Below, in pieces: positions 17,090-24,896 of a DNA stretch of 64,000 nt (the first letter of the stretch is position 1; every line of letters starts with the position of its first letter). Both the position numbers and the translations under genes were made by a program. The notes under the pieces were generated by a model. That model saw nothing but the letters and a program-made list of their open reading frames with translations, was not told where the DNA came from and did no database searches. The DNA is from Nodosilinea sp. E11 (GTDB taxonomy: Bacteria; Cyanobacteriota; Cyanobacteriia; Phormidesmidales; Phormidesmidaceae). The stretch covers positions 62,001-126,000 of the forward strand of contig NZ_CP136514.1 of assembly GCF_032813545.1 (NCBI RefSeq). Reading direction: 5' to 3'.

Positions 17090-17479
17090 TTAGGCGTCGT
17101 CTTCATTGCCCTCTTCGTCCAGTTTAACTAAGTGAATATGTTTATAGCCCAGCTTGATTTTGAATACGTCGCCGGTCTTCAGTCCCATCTCTTGGGTATA
17201 GGCTGCACCAATCACAATCTGTCCATTCTTGTGCACCGTTAGGGTATAAGTCGCTTCTCGACCTCGTCCCTCTGAACCCTTTTGGGGTTCCAGTTGAATG
17301 CCTTTGGCAGACAACAGGGCATCGTAAAACTCAGATAGGTTCACTCGGGTCTGGCCATCTTTGCTGATGGTGTAATACCCACATTCCTTGGCCAGTTCCC
17401 GTTTGCTCTGGCCATCATTCTCTTTCACCTTGGCCAGAAGTTCTTTGCCAACCAACACGCCTTTCTCTTTTACTGCCAT
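17090..17479 (-). CDS. cyAbrB-type transcriptional regulator
   Basis: 129 aa. The C-terminal half, YTLTVHKNGQIVIGAAYTQE followed by GDVFKIKLGYKHIHL, is the cyanobacterial AbrB DNA-binding domain. The N-terminal half carries KENDGQSKRELAKECGYYT. CyAbrB proteins bind AT-rich promoters and act as global repressors; plasmid-borne copies are common. The gene is convergent with the telomere-resolvase gene (20 bp between stops). It lies downstream of, and in the same direction as, the 220-aa membrane protein and ParA, so it could be the last gene of that operon or independently transcribed. The intervening 150 bp is AT-rich. Confidence 0.85.
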   Translation of the reverse strand: MAVKEKGVLVGKELLAKVKENDGQSKRELAKECGYYTISKDGQTRVNLSEFYDALLSAKGIQLEPQKGSEGRGREATYTLTVHKNGQIVIGAAYTQEMGLKTGDVFKIKLGYKHIHLVKLDEEGNEDDA

Positions 17480-17630
17480 AGCTTAGAACGCCCAAAAAAT
17501 ATAGGTCAAAATCCGAATCAATCCTCAGAAAATAATTCTGCGGCATCTAGAATTTCTTTCTTACTCTATCCAAGAATCCCAATAAAAAAACAGAGGATTT
17601 TATCCCCTTTGGCTCAGAGGGCGTGTTGTT

Positions 17631-18293
17631 CTAATCGTCCTCGACGATTCCCAGCCAAATTTCGATGCGCTCTAGACGGCGATCTACGGTTCCGCCACTG
17701 GCGCGGACGTCGGTAAGGGCGCTCTGAAACCCGCTGCCTCGGAAAATTAGGTACTGAAGCATTCCCATCACCGCTGCACCCACCAACACCCACACCACCG
17801 CTGCCCTCCACTGCGCGAGTTCAGTCCAAATCGACGTTCCGCTTCCGCTTCTCAGGGTGGCCCTGCGCTGAATCAACCGTCGCAGCGTCTGTAATTCCGC
17901 CTTGACCTCGGTTGCGCTCTGCGGATCGTTCACCGGGTGTACCTGGCTCTCGATTTTCTCCAGCTCCATGATCAAGTTGGGCAGCGAGGTCGCTAAGGTC
18001 GTGAATGGCCCTTCCGCCCGCTTCAACATCACCTCTGATGACACCAAGTATTGACTGAATCTGACTAAGTGTTCGCCTAGTGTCCTGTAGCCGCTGCTCA
18101 CCTCCGCTGTCTCTTGGGTGCGAACCTCCAACAGCCGCGATAGGCTCTGGGTGATCTCCTGCCATTGATCCAAACTCACGCGAATATGGGCAACGTCCTG
18201 CTGGTGAACTCGCTCTAGGGCTTCCATCCGCAGCAGCAGTTCATGCAGAACCGTTTCAATACTGGCAATGTCCTCCACGCTTGGCTGTCCCAT
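17631..18293 (-). CDS. Coiled-coil protein with one membrane helix, ParA-linked, unknown function
   Basis: 220 aa. Residues 1-150 are a long amphipathic, charged helical region with heptad character (SIETVLHELLLRMEALERV; ELQTLRRLIQRRATLR). One hydrophobic helix follows at about 165-187 (AAVVWVLVGAAVMGMLQYLI), then a short tail of about 30 residues ending in acidic VEDD. No known family is recognised. Its start codon directly abuts the ParA stop codon, with no spacer, so translation is probably coupled. A membrane-anchored coiled coil downstream of ParA could tether or position the segregation machinery; this is inference. Confidence 0.6.
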   Translation of the reverse strand: MGQPSVEDIASIETVLHELLLRMEALERVHQQDVAHIRVSLDQWQEITQSLSRLLEVRTQETAEVSSGYRTLGEHLVRFSQYLVSSEVMLKRAEGPFTTLATSLPNLIMELEKIESQVHPVNDPQSATEVKAELQTLRRLIQRRATLRSGSGTSIWTELAQWRAAVVWVLVGAAVMGMLQYLIFRGSGFQSALTDVRASGGTVDRRLERIEIWLGIVEDD

Positions 18294-19082
18294 CTACGCG
18301 ACCTCAGCCACTGGGGCCGGTAGACCCATCAACGCCCCTGCCGTCTCGATCTGCGCCTTACTACGCCGAACAAACGACCGCGCTAAGAGCTTGTCGCCCA
18401 ACGTCAGGCTATCGAGGGCCGTGAAGGGGATGTAGCTGGCTTGCATGGCTTTGAAGGTGGTGTCGGCCAACCGGGGAAGGTCAATCTCTACCCCGCCATA
18501 CTTCTTGAATCGCTTTCGGGCTTTCGACTCATCCCAGAAGGAAAACGAGTCGTCTGCGCCTTCAACCGCAAAATACTGGTTCTTAACCACCACCCAGCGA
18601 ACTGTATCACCGCAGAACTCTAGCATTCGGCCAATCGACTCGATCGGCCCGTAGCTAGCGCTGAGCACGCTGATTAACGTCACCTCGTAACCCATATCGC
18701 TACAGGCCGGAATGATGTCAAACAAATCTATTTGCTCCCGCAATTTTGTGCTTGAGGCGGCGGGCATATCCACCACCACCACATCAGCGGGACAGCGTTG
18801 GGCCAAAACGGGCAGCTGACTGGCGACTGAGGGGGTCAGCTCCCCTGACAGCAGCGTTACCAGGTTTTTGCCCCCTGTTAGCGATAGGCAGTCCATTGTC
18901 GGCACCGCAAAGCGTTCTGGGTCTGAGTGGAACGATGAAAACTCTGGGTTTTCCTGGTCTGAGTCAATGCCAATTACTTTAGCCCCGGCTTGCTCTAACG
19001 CCGTGTACAGCAACCGGGCAAACAGCGTTTTTCCCGTTCCTCCCTTCGCGCCATTGATAATATTGACTGTTCTAGTTGTCAT
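18294..19082 (-). CDS. ParA/MinD-family partition ATPase
   Basis: 262 aa. The deviant Walker A box GAKGGTGKTLFA (residues about 11-22) has the signature Lys of ParA/MinD ATPases. IGIDSDQENP is the switch region, and VVVVDMPAASS replaces the usual Walker B context. There is no N-terminal helix-turn-helix, so it is a small, type Ib-like or SIMIBI ParA. It would drive plasmid partition with a centromere-binding protein. The flanking 174-aa basic protein upstream and the large repeat array beyond it are the candidate partner and centromere. It is transcribed leftward with both neighbours. Confidence 0.85.
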   Translation of the reverse strand: MTTRTVNIINGAKGGTGKTLFARLLYTALEQAGAKVIGIDSDQENPEFSSFHSDPERFAVPTMDCLSLTGGKNLVTLLSGELTPSVASQLPVLAQRCPADVVVVDMPAASSTKLREQIDLFDIIPACSDMGYEVTLISVLSASYGPIESIGRMLEFCGDTVRWVVVKNQYFAVEGADDSFSFWDESKARKRFKKYGGVEIDLPRLADTTFKAMQASYIPFTALDSLTLGDKLLARSFVRRSKAQIETAGALMGLPAPVAEVA

Positions 19083-19114
19083 GGAATAAGCCCTCTAAAC
19101 AACACGTTAACTCT

Positions 19115-19639
19115 CTACAAACCACTGATGTGAACCGGCGGGGTGAAGCCGGGTCGCCGGGGTACTTGAAAGCCTCCATGAGCATCAGCCGCTTTTTTCC
19201 TCTTTTTACCGGCAGTGACAACGGTGTCCTTGGGAATCTCAGCAACGGTTTCTTCGGGACTGGCAGAATCCACCTCTGGCGGCAGGTCGTCTACCGTCGC
19301 CACTTCAACTACAGGTGGTGACTTGATGGCACTAGGTTTGCTCTTGCTCTTCTTCCTTTTCTTACTACTAGAGGTAGCCTTGATGGCATAGTAGTAACTC
19401 TTCAAAGTGGATGAACTGATAGAAATCTTCTGACTGGTAACAGCCTCAAAGGAATCCATCAAGTGAGTTGCAGCAATACCCCAGTCCTTCTCTGTTTTCC
19501 TAAACAAAGTGATTTGCTTAAAACATGACTTAACAACGTCATAAGCTGTTATCTCATCATTTATGACTGCTGATTCTTGCGGAAAAGTGGCAGAAAAGTG
19601 ATTACTTATCTTGCCTCCAAGAGACTCATCTAAAGCCAC
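19115..19639 (-). CDS. Small basic protein beside ParA, candidate centromere-binding protein
   Basis: 174 aa, unrecognised. Residues about 25-85 form a compact helical domain (AYDVVKSCFKQITLFRKTE, SQKISISSSTLKSYYYAIKA) whose last segment looks like a recognition helix. A Lys/Ser-rich patch follows (SSSKKRKKSKSKPS), then a disordered acidic/proline tail with a second basic patch (GKKRKKAADAHGG). It lies 32 bp upstream of parA in the same direction and starts 60 bp from the repeat array. That order (centromere, binding protein, ATPase) mirrors some plasmid partition operons. Function is inferred from context only. Confidence 0.55.
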   Translation of the reverse strand: MALDESLGGKISNHFSATFPQESAVINDEITAYDVVKSCFKQITLFRKTEKDWGIAATHLMDSFEAVTSQKISISSSTLKSYYYAIKATSSSKKRKKSKSKPSAIKSPPVVEVATVDDLPPEVDSASPEETVAEIPKDTVVTAGKKRKKAADAHGGFQVPRRPGFTPPVHISGL

Positions 19640-19696
19640 AGCAACACCTTTGATTAATTAAAAATCATCAAACGAATAGTCATCTTCCCTAAACTT

Positions 19697-20405
19697 CCAC
19701 CCTCAACCATTCTCAACATTTGCCCTCAACTCTTTTCAATCCTTGCCTTCAACTCTCCTAAACCTCTTCAATCAACTCTTTCTCAACTTTTAGCATCAAC
19801 TCTTCTCAACATTGGCCTTTAACTCTTTTCAACCTTTACCATCAACTTTTCTCAACCCTTGCCCTCAACTTTCCTAAACCTTTTCAATCAAATCCTTCTC
19901 AACCTTTAGCATCAACCATTCTCAACATTGGCCTTTAACTCTTTTCAACCTTTACCATCAACTTTTCTCAACCCTTGCCCTCAACTTTCCTAAACCTTTA
20001 CCCTCAACTCTTCTCAGCCTTTAGCATCAACTCTTCTTAACCTTTATCATCAACTCTTTCCCAACCTTTAGCATCAACCATTCTCAACATTGGCCTTCGA
20101 CTCTTTTCAATCCTTGCACTCAACTCTCCTAAACCTTTACCCTCAACTCTTCTCAGCCTTTAGCATCAACCATTCTCAACATTTGCCTTCAACTCTTTTC
20201 AACCCTTGCCCTCAACTCTCCTAAACCTTTACCCTCAACTCTTCTCAGCCTTTAGCATCAACCATTCTCAACATTTGCCTTCAACTCTTTTCAACCCTTA
20301 CCCTCAACTCTCCTAAACCTTTACCCTCAACTCTTCTCAACCTTTAGCATCAACCATTCTCAACATTTGCCCTCAACTCTCTTCAACCTCTTTGTCAACT
20401 TTTTT
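19697..20405. repeat. About 31 tandem pyrimidine-rich 22-24 bp repeats (candidate centromere or origin)
   Basis: Degenerate units follow the pattern TCAAC-TCTTC-TCAAC-CTTTAGCA. TCAAC boxes therefore recur every 10-12 bp, about one helical turn. The + strand has very few G residues for 700 bp. At the right end a higher-order repeat of four units (about 91 bp) recurs about four times, starting near 20080. No frame through the array stays open. It lies between the leftward ParA operon and the rightward mobilisation genes. Iteron-like and helically phased repeats are typical of plasmid centromeres and replication origins. It is not CRISPR: there are no unique spacers and the units are imperfect. 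Confidence 0.85.
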
Positions 20406-20622
20406 GGAAGTAGAATTTTTAGGGCAAGTAGTGGCTAGACAGCACTATTACCGCTGATTTATACTGACAGTAACAGCAGAAAATCTTTCCATGGAATTCG
20501 CCTGCTCATGACCTGGGGCTTACCGCTCAAAACTTACTTCGGATAGTAACTTACGAATATCTCCCCAATATCGAAAAATCGCCTTTCTGGACAAAGAATT
20601 GTTAAGTATTTCTATACCAGTC
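20406..20622 (+). promoter_or_regulatory. Region between the array and mob genes, candidate oriT/promoter
   Basis: 217 bases without a gene. It contains paired AACTTAC motifs near 20540 and 20558 and an AT-rich run before the mobC-like start. An origin of transfer usually lies next to the relaxase-accessory gene, so this is the best place for oriT, but no nic site can be named from the sequence. Confidence 0.3.
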
Positions 20623-20955
20623 ATGAATACCTCGCGCACCAAACGGATCGTTGTCTACGTTTCTGAGGCTGAGGCCAAGGCCATTAACCGGGCGGCTAAG
20701 CCAACAAAGGCGGCAAGCTTCCTCCGCACGCTGGGCCTCTGTCCCCCAACAGTTTCAGTTACCCATCGCGATCTCTACGGCCACGTCAGTCGATTGAATA
20801 AGGCATTGGCTGAGATTGAAGAACGCTATGCCACCTCAGCACCCCCCGCTATGCTCCAAGCCTTGAAAGACCTATATCAGTCGAACCTTGAGATCCAGCG
20901 CACCTTGATACCCGTCAGCCCAGGCGAGGACAATCATGATCATCAAGATGGTTAA
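20623..20955 (+). CDS. MobC-like relaxase accessory protein
   Basis: 110 aa from the ATG at 20623; a TTG at 20599 in the same frame is less likely. The N-terminus RTKRIVVYVSEAEAKAINRA followed by KAASFLRTLGL has the ribbon-helix-helix look of MobC/MbeC accessory proteins. The C-terminal half is helical (LNKALAEIEERYAT). It overlaps the relaxase gene by 20 bp, so the two are translationally coupled. Its role would be to bind oriT and assist relaxase loading. It lies just right of the repeat array. Confidence 0.7.
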   Translation: MNTSRTKRIVVYVSEAEAKAINRAAKPTKAASFLRTLGLCPPTVSVTHRDLYGHVSRLNKALAEIEERYATSAPPAMLQALKDLYQSNLEIQRTLIPVSPGEDNHDHQDG

Positions 20956-22105
20956 GGGCCGTAACGCCCACGGTCTGTGTTCTTATCTACTTGACCCAAA
21001 CAAGGTCAATAGCACCCAGCCCCTCATCATCTCCAACATGGCTTGGAGTGACCCTAAGGATTTGGCGCGTGAATTTAATTGGGTCGTCTCTCGCCCTCGG
21101 GATCGACAGGTGAAACAGACCATGGCTCACCTGATGGTCAGCCTCCCACCGAGCGAACACGTCGATACCCATCAGATCGCTCTGATCTCCCTGAAAATAT
21201 TGGACAGCATGGGCCATGGGGGCTGCCCCTTCTTCGTCACTGAGCACCACGACAAGGAGGCGGTCAATGGCGTGCAGCATTGGCACATTGCGACCTCCGC
21301 CATCGACTTAGAAGGCAATCGCGTCAATGACAGCTTTAGCAGGCTCAGACTCCAACGTCTGGCGCGGCAGCTAGAGCAGGAGATGGGCCTTATGCCCCTC
21401 GATGTTGCCCCAGATAGCCAGCGCCGTAACCTCTCCACTGGCGAATGTCGGCGCAAAGAACGCACCGGGGAAACGTTGCCCAAGGAAACGATCTGGGATG
21501 AGATTGACTGCGCCACCCACGACAACCCCACCATGGCTATGCTGGTAACCCGGCTCAAGGCGAGGGGGGTTGAGGTTCACCTGCGAAAAGCTTCAAATCC
21601 TGGGGATGGGCCTGCCTTTATCGGTATTTCCTACGCTGTTGATGGCCATTCTTTTTCCGGTCGCCGATTGGGGCCTGCTTACTCGATCAATGGTCTTCAA
21701 AAGCACCGACAGGTTGAGTATCGTCCTGACCAAGATGAGGCGCTGGCTCAATTAATGGCGATGAATCAGGCCCAGTGTCAGCAGCTCCTCACCGATTACG
21801 AGGCGTTTCAGCAGCTCTGGAAGGAACACTACGCTCATTATTCTAAGGTCGCCCAAGGCGGCTCTGGTGAGCCCCAGGGGAGACAACTCGATGCCGACGT
21901 TGCCCGGCTGGCTGCCTCAGAAGAAGAATCCATTTTTTCCGTTGTGGGTATCCTCCGGCAGGGGCCAGTGGCGCAAGCCCTGCGCCGCAACCAGGGCCAC
22001 TATGCGGCGTTGGAGTACTGCCAAGAAATCGCTCATCAACTGACTCACTGTCAGAGTGAACCCGAACTTCAGTTAACCCAAAAAGCCCTAGAGATTGAGC
22101 TTTAG
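20936..22105 (+). CDS. MOBP-type relaxase (MobA/VirD2 family)
   Basis: 389 aa. Relaxase domain at about residues 1-165: MIIKMVKGRNAHGLCSYLL with the early Tyr, TMAHLMVSLPP, and the metal-binding region VQHWHIATSAIDLEGNRVND, the HxH-type motif of VirD2/MobA relaxases. The remaining part (about 170-389) is charged and helical, with no primase or helicase domain visible, so this is a short mobilisation relaxase. It nicks oriT and pilots single-stranded DNA into a conjugation channel supplied by another element. It is coupled to the mobC-like gene. A group II intron follows 84 bp downstream. Confidence 0.85.
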   Translation: MIIKMVKGRNAHGLCSYLLDPNKVNSTQPLIISNMAWSDPKDLAREFNWVVSRPRDRQVKQTMAHLMVSLPPSEHVDTHQIALISLKILDSMGHGGCPFFVTEHHDKEAVNGVQHWHIATSAIDLEGNRVNDSFSRLRLQRLARQLEQEMGLMPLDVAPDSQRRNLSTGECRRKERTGETLPKETIWDEIDCATHDNPTMAMLVTRLKARGVEVHLRKASNPGDGPAFIGISYAVDGHSFSGRRLGPAYSINGLQKHRQVEYRPDQDEALAQLMAMNQAQCQQLLTDYEAFQQLWKEHYAHYSKVAQGGSGEPQGRQLDADVARLAASEEESIFSVVGILRQGPVAQALRRNQGHYAALEYCQEIAHQLTHCQSEPELQLTQKALEIEL

Positions 22106-22793
22106 CTAAAACTGTGTTTTCTGAAGCATTGGCCATGAGCACTTATGCTCTGTGCCAGTAGCGCTCAAACGTGGACTAGCTTTGGACTGTGCGACCCGTT
22201 CGCTCGAAATGAGTTGAAAGACTCAGGGATGAGCGGCAAGGAAAGTGCCCAAGCGCACCTTGACAACTAGATAACCGTGTAGGTGAGAGCCCATATCTCA
22301 ATGCGCTCAAGTCCTACCCCCTAGGTGCAAGGGTGACAGCCTATTCCCCACTCAGCGACTGGCTATCAACGGGTGAAGCGGGAATAAAAGGCGGTAACCA
22401 GGGAGCCTCACCTGGAATCCCGTCGAGCACGAATGTATGGAGAGCGAACGCGAAGATGCGTAGCCATCGTTAACTAGAACCAGTCGCCGAGGCCAATCGA
22501 CTGGGGCCAAAAGGCAAAGGATAAGGGGCTGACCTACGGTCCAGGGATCAGTAAGCACTCCCGATAAACCCGGTGGATAGCATCCTCCTAACCATTCAAC
22601 CAACGGTTATCTGGAACGGGATAACCTGCTACGACTCTCTCAAGCAACGGTCGATAGCTTGAGTAGGTGCCAAACCGCAAGAGCGTAGCAGGCAGGATTG
22701 CCTAAGAAGCAAAGGCCCAGCCGAAGGGCTGGGATAAGCTGACGTAGGCACGATGATGCAAAAGATAGAGTGGCAAGTCGCAGTACAGACGTC

Positions 22794-24500
22794 ATGAACA
22801 CGTCCTTTACGACGATGTATGAATGGCACTCGCTGCCCTGGCGCAAGCTAGAGCGGCAGGTGTACAAGCTGCAAACGCGAATCTATCGAGCCTCCCGTCG
22901 TGGCGATGTCAAAACAGTTCACAGATTGCAACGACTCCTACTAAAGTCCTGGGCAGCCCGATGCCTAGCTGTGCGCCGGGTCAGTCAAGACAACCAGGGA
23001 AAACGAACCGCTGGGGTAGATGGCGTAAAGTCACTGAACCCATTACGTCGGATTCTTCTGGTCAAACGATTGAGACTGACCGATAAAGCTCAACCCACTC
23101 GCCGAGTATGGATTCCCAAACCCGGTAAGGAAGAAAAGCGCCCGCTCGGTATTCCAACAATGGCCGATAGAGCCCGACAAGCGCTGTTGAAGCTGGCGTT
23201 GGAACCCGAATGGGAAGCCCGATTTGAGCCCAATAGCTACGGGTTCCGCCCAGGACGCTCAGCCCACGATGCGATAGAGGCCATCTTTAACTGCATCCGG
23301 ATTACTCCCAAGTACGTTCTGGACGCGGATATTGCGCAGTGCTTTGACCGCATCAGTCACCAAGCCCTGCTGCAAGAGCTCAACGCTCCGCCCCTGATTC
23401 GTCGTCAGGTCAGAGCGTGGCTCAAGGGGGGAGTGATGGAATCAGGGCAGTGGTTTCCAACCGAAGAGGGCACTCCCCAGGGAGGAGTTATCTCCCCATT
23501 GCTAGCCAATATCGCCCTACACGGAATGGAACGCCGAATCAAACAGGTGAGCCCTAAAGCGCATCTGATTCGATATGCCGATGACTTCGTCATTCTCCAC
23601 GAACAGCTTGACGTCATTCAAGCCTGCCAGCAGGCCATTGTCTCCTGGCTAGCCGAGCGAGGCTTAGCGCTACAGCCAAGCAAAACCCGGTACTCGCACA
23701 CCTTGCACCCGTATCAGGGCAATGTGGGATTTGACTTTCTGGGGTTTACAGTCCGGCAAAACCGGGTCGGTAAACATCAGTCCAAGTCCCACCTTGGCCA
23801 CAAAACGCTCATTACGCCCAGCAAGGCGAACCTAAAACGACACCTAGCGCAAGTTAGGTCTATTATCCAGGCTTATAGAGCAGCACCACAAAGTGCGCTG
23901 ATTCGGGTACTCAACCCGGTTATCCGAGGCTGGACGAATTACTACGCCTCTGGCGTCAGTAAGAAGACCTTTCAGAAAGCGCAGTGGCAGACGTTTTGGA
24001 AGCTATGGCGATGGGCGACCCGTCGGCACTCCAACAAGAGTCGTCAGTGGGTCGCGCGTAAATACTGGCACCAGTCCCAATTCTCGACCAGCGATGGCAA
24101 GAGTCGGCTCATCAATCACCAAGACACCGCCATTAGGCGACATGTCAAAGTGAAAGCCGACAGAAGCCCTTACGACGGGGACTGGCTCTATTGGAGTCAA
24201 CGCCTAGGCAAGCACCCTGAACTCCCGACCCGAGTTGCGGTCTTACTAAAACGACAGTCAGGGAAGTGCCCAGCCTGTGGTCTGTATTTCAGGGCAGAAG
24301 ACCGGATGGAGGTAGACCATGTCCTACCCCTTTGCCAGGGAGGGGACAACCGATACTCTAACCTGCAACTTCTGCACCGACACTGTCACGACAACAAAAC
24401 GCTAAGCGATTTGAGGAGGTCTGCCTTGTCAAGGCATTGCATTGTTGAGGAGCTAGATGAGGGGAAACTCTCACGTCTGGTTCTGAAGACGAGCCGTTGA
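22794..24500 (+). CDS. Group II intron reverse transcriptase/maturase with HNH endonuclease
   Basis: 568 aa from the ATG at 22794; a GTG at 22770 is an alternative. Reverse transcriptase landmarks: GVDGVKSLNP, YGFRPGRSAHDAI, GTPQGGVISPLLANIALHG and the catalytic IRYADDFVI. A maturase X domain follows (WTNYYASGVSKKTFQKAQW), then an HNH endonuclease: CPACGLYFR, MEVDHVLPLCQGG, NLQLLHRHCHDNKT. All key residues are present, so the protein may support both splicing and retrohoming. The stop codon lies beyond domain V, so the last ~17 codons are encoded by the ribozyme core itself. Confidence 0.93.
   Translation: MNTSFTTMYEWHSLPWRKLERQVYKLQTRIYRASRRGDVKTVHRLQRLLLKSWAARCLAVRRVSQDNQGKRTAGVDGVKSLNPLRRILLVKRLRLTDKAQPTRRVWIPKPGKEEKRPLGIPTMADRARQALLKLALEPEWEARFEPNSYGFRPGRSAHDAIEAIFNCIRITPKYVLDADIAQCFDRISHQALLQELNAPPLIRRQVRAWLKGGVMESGQWFPTEEGTPQGGVISPLLANIALHGMERRIKQVSPKAHLIRYADDFVILHEQLDVIQACQQAIVSWLAERGLALQPSKTRYSHTLHPYQGNVGFDFLGFTVRQNRVGKHQSKSHLGHKTLITPSKANLKRHLAQVRSIIQAYRAAPQSALIRVLNPVIRGWTNYYASGVSKKTFQKAQWQTFWKLWRWATRRHSNKSRQWVARKYWHQSQFSTSDGKSRLINHQDTAIRRHVKVKADRSPYDGDWLYWSQRLGKHPELPTRVAVLLKRQSGKCPACGLYFRAEDRMEVDHVLPLCQGGDNRYSNLQLLHRHCHDNKTLSDLRRSALSRHCIVEELDEGKLSRLVLKTSR
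24450..24484 (+). ncRNA. Group II intron domain V
   Basis: A 34-35 nt hairpin starting GAGCTAGATGAGG, with a GGAAA-type tetraloop region and closing CTCACGTCTGGTTCT. This is the catalytic domain V of the intron. It overlaps the coding frame of the maturase. Confidence 0.8.
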
Positions 24501-24524
24501 GGCGACTCAGCGGCTTAGTTTAAC

Positions 24525-24896
24525 CGGCTACCTTGTGCCAGTTGTCTCAACGCCTGATTTTACCGTTCTACCTGCAAAACGCAGCTAAAGCTCTCGATTG
24601 ACTTGGATGCCTTGTGCAGAGAGGGTTTCCTTAGGAGATGCAGCTGCAGCAGGGTTGCGGCGCGGACAACTAGCTTGAGCAGTTTTGCTGTTTTTAGGCT
24701 GAACGTCTTGTTTATGGAGCAAACGTGAAGCGATCGCTCGGCAGATGTTGGGTGCTTGCTAACCGAGCGATATTGTGTCTGGGCTCTTGACTAGCCCAAC
24801 GCCGATAACCATCATTATTTGAGCTTGACTGAGCAAAAGCTGTCGGCCCTAGTGAACTGCGGGTATCAGCCTAGCGCCAGAGGACAAAAGGGTTAA
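24525..24896. other. Intergenic region with a dispersed degenerate repeat
   Basis: No gene seen. About 24604-24675 (GGAGATGCAGCTGCAGCAGG context) matches the left half of the repeat at 38170-38250 almost base for base. A HIP1 site lies near 24738. GAGGACAAAAGGG just before 24897 may be the ribosome binding site of the following protease gene. Confidence 0.5.

Larger units (their letters stand above)
22189..24524 (+). mobile_element. Group II intron, full length, with encoded reverse transcriptase
   Basis: The 5' end GTGCGACCC at 22189 fits the group II consensus GUGYG. About 600 bases of structured domain I-III sequence precede the open frame. Domain V is readable at 24450-24484 (GAGCTAGATGAGG opposite CTCTCACGTCTGGTTC), followed by a domain VI stem and a likely 3' end at ...TTTAAC (24524). 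The intron lies in non-coding DNA just after the relaxase gene, in the same orientation. End positions carry an uncertainty of a few bases. Confidence 0.8.

Noticed and set aside
17480-17630. Telomere palindrome target next to the resolvase gene
   Set aside because: No long perfect dyad was found here or at 15060-15160; the target, if any, is outside the parts I could inspect reliably.
19697-20405. CRISPR array
   Set aside because: Units are 22-24 bp, imperfect and contiguous, with no unique spacers and no cas genes nearby; spacing follows the helical turn.
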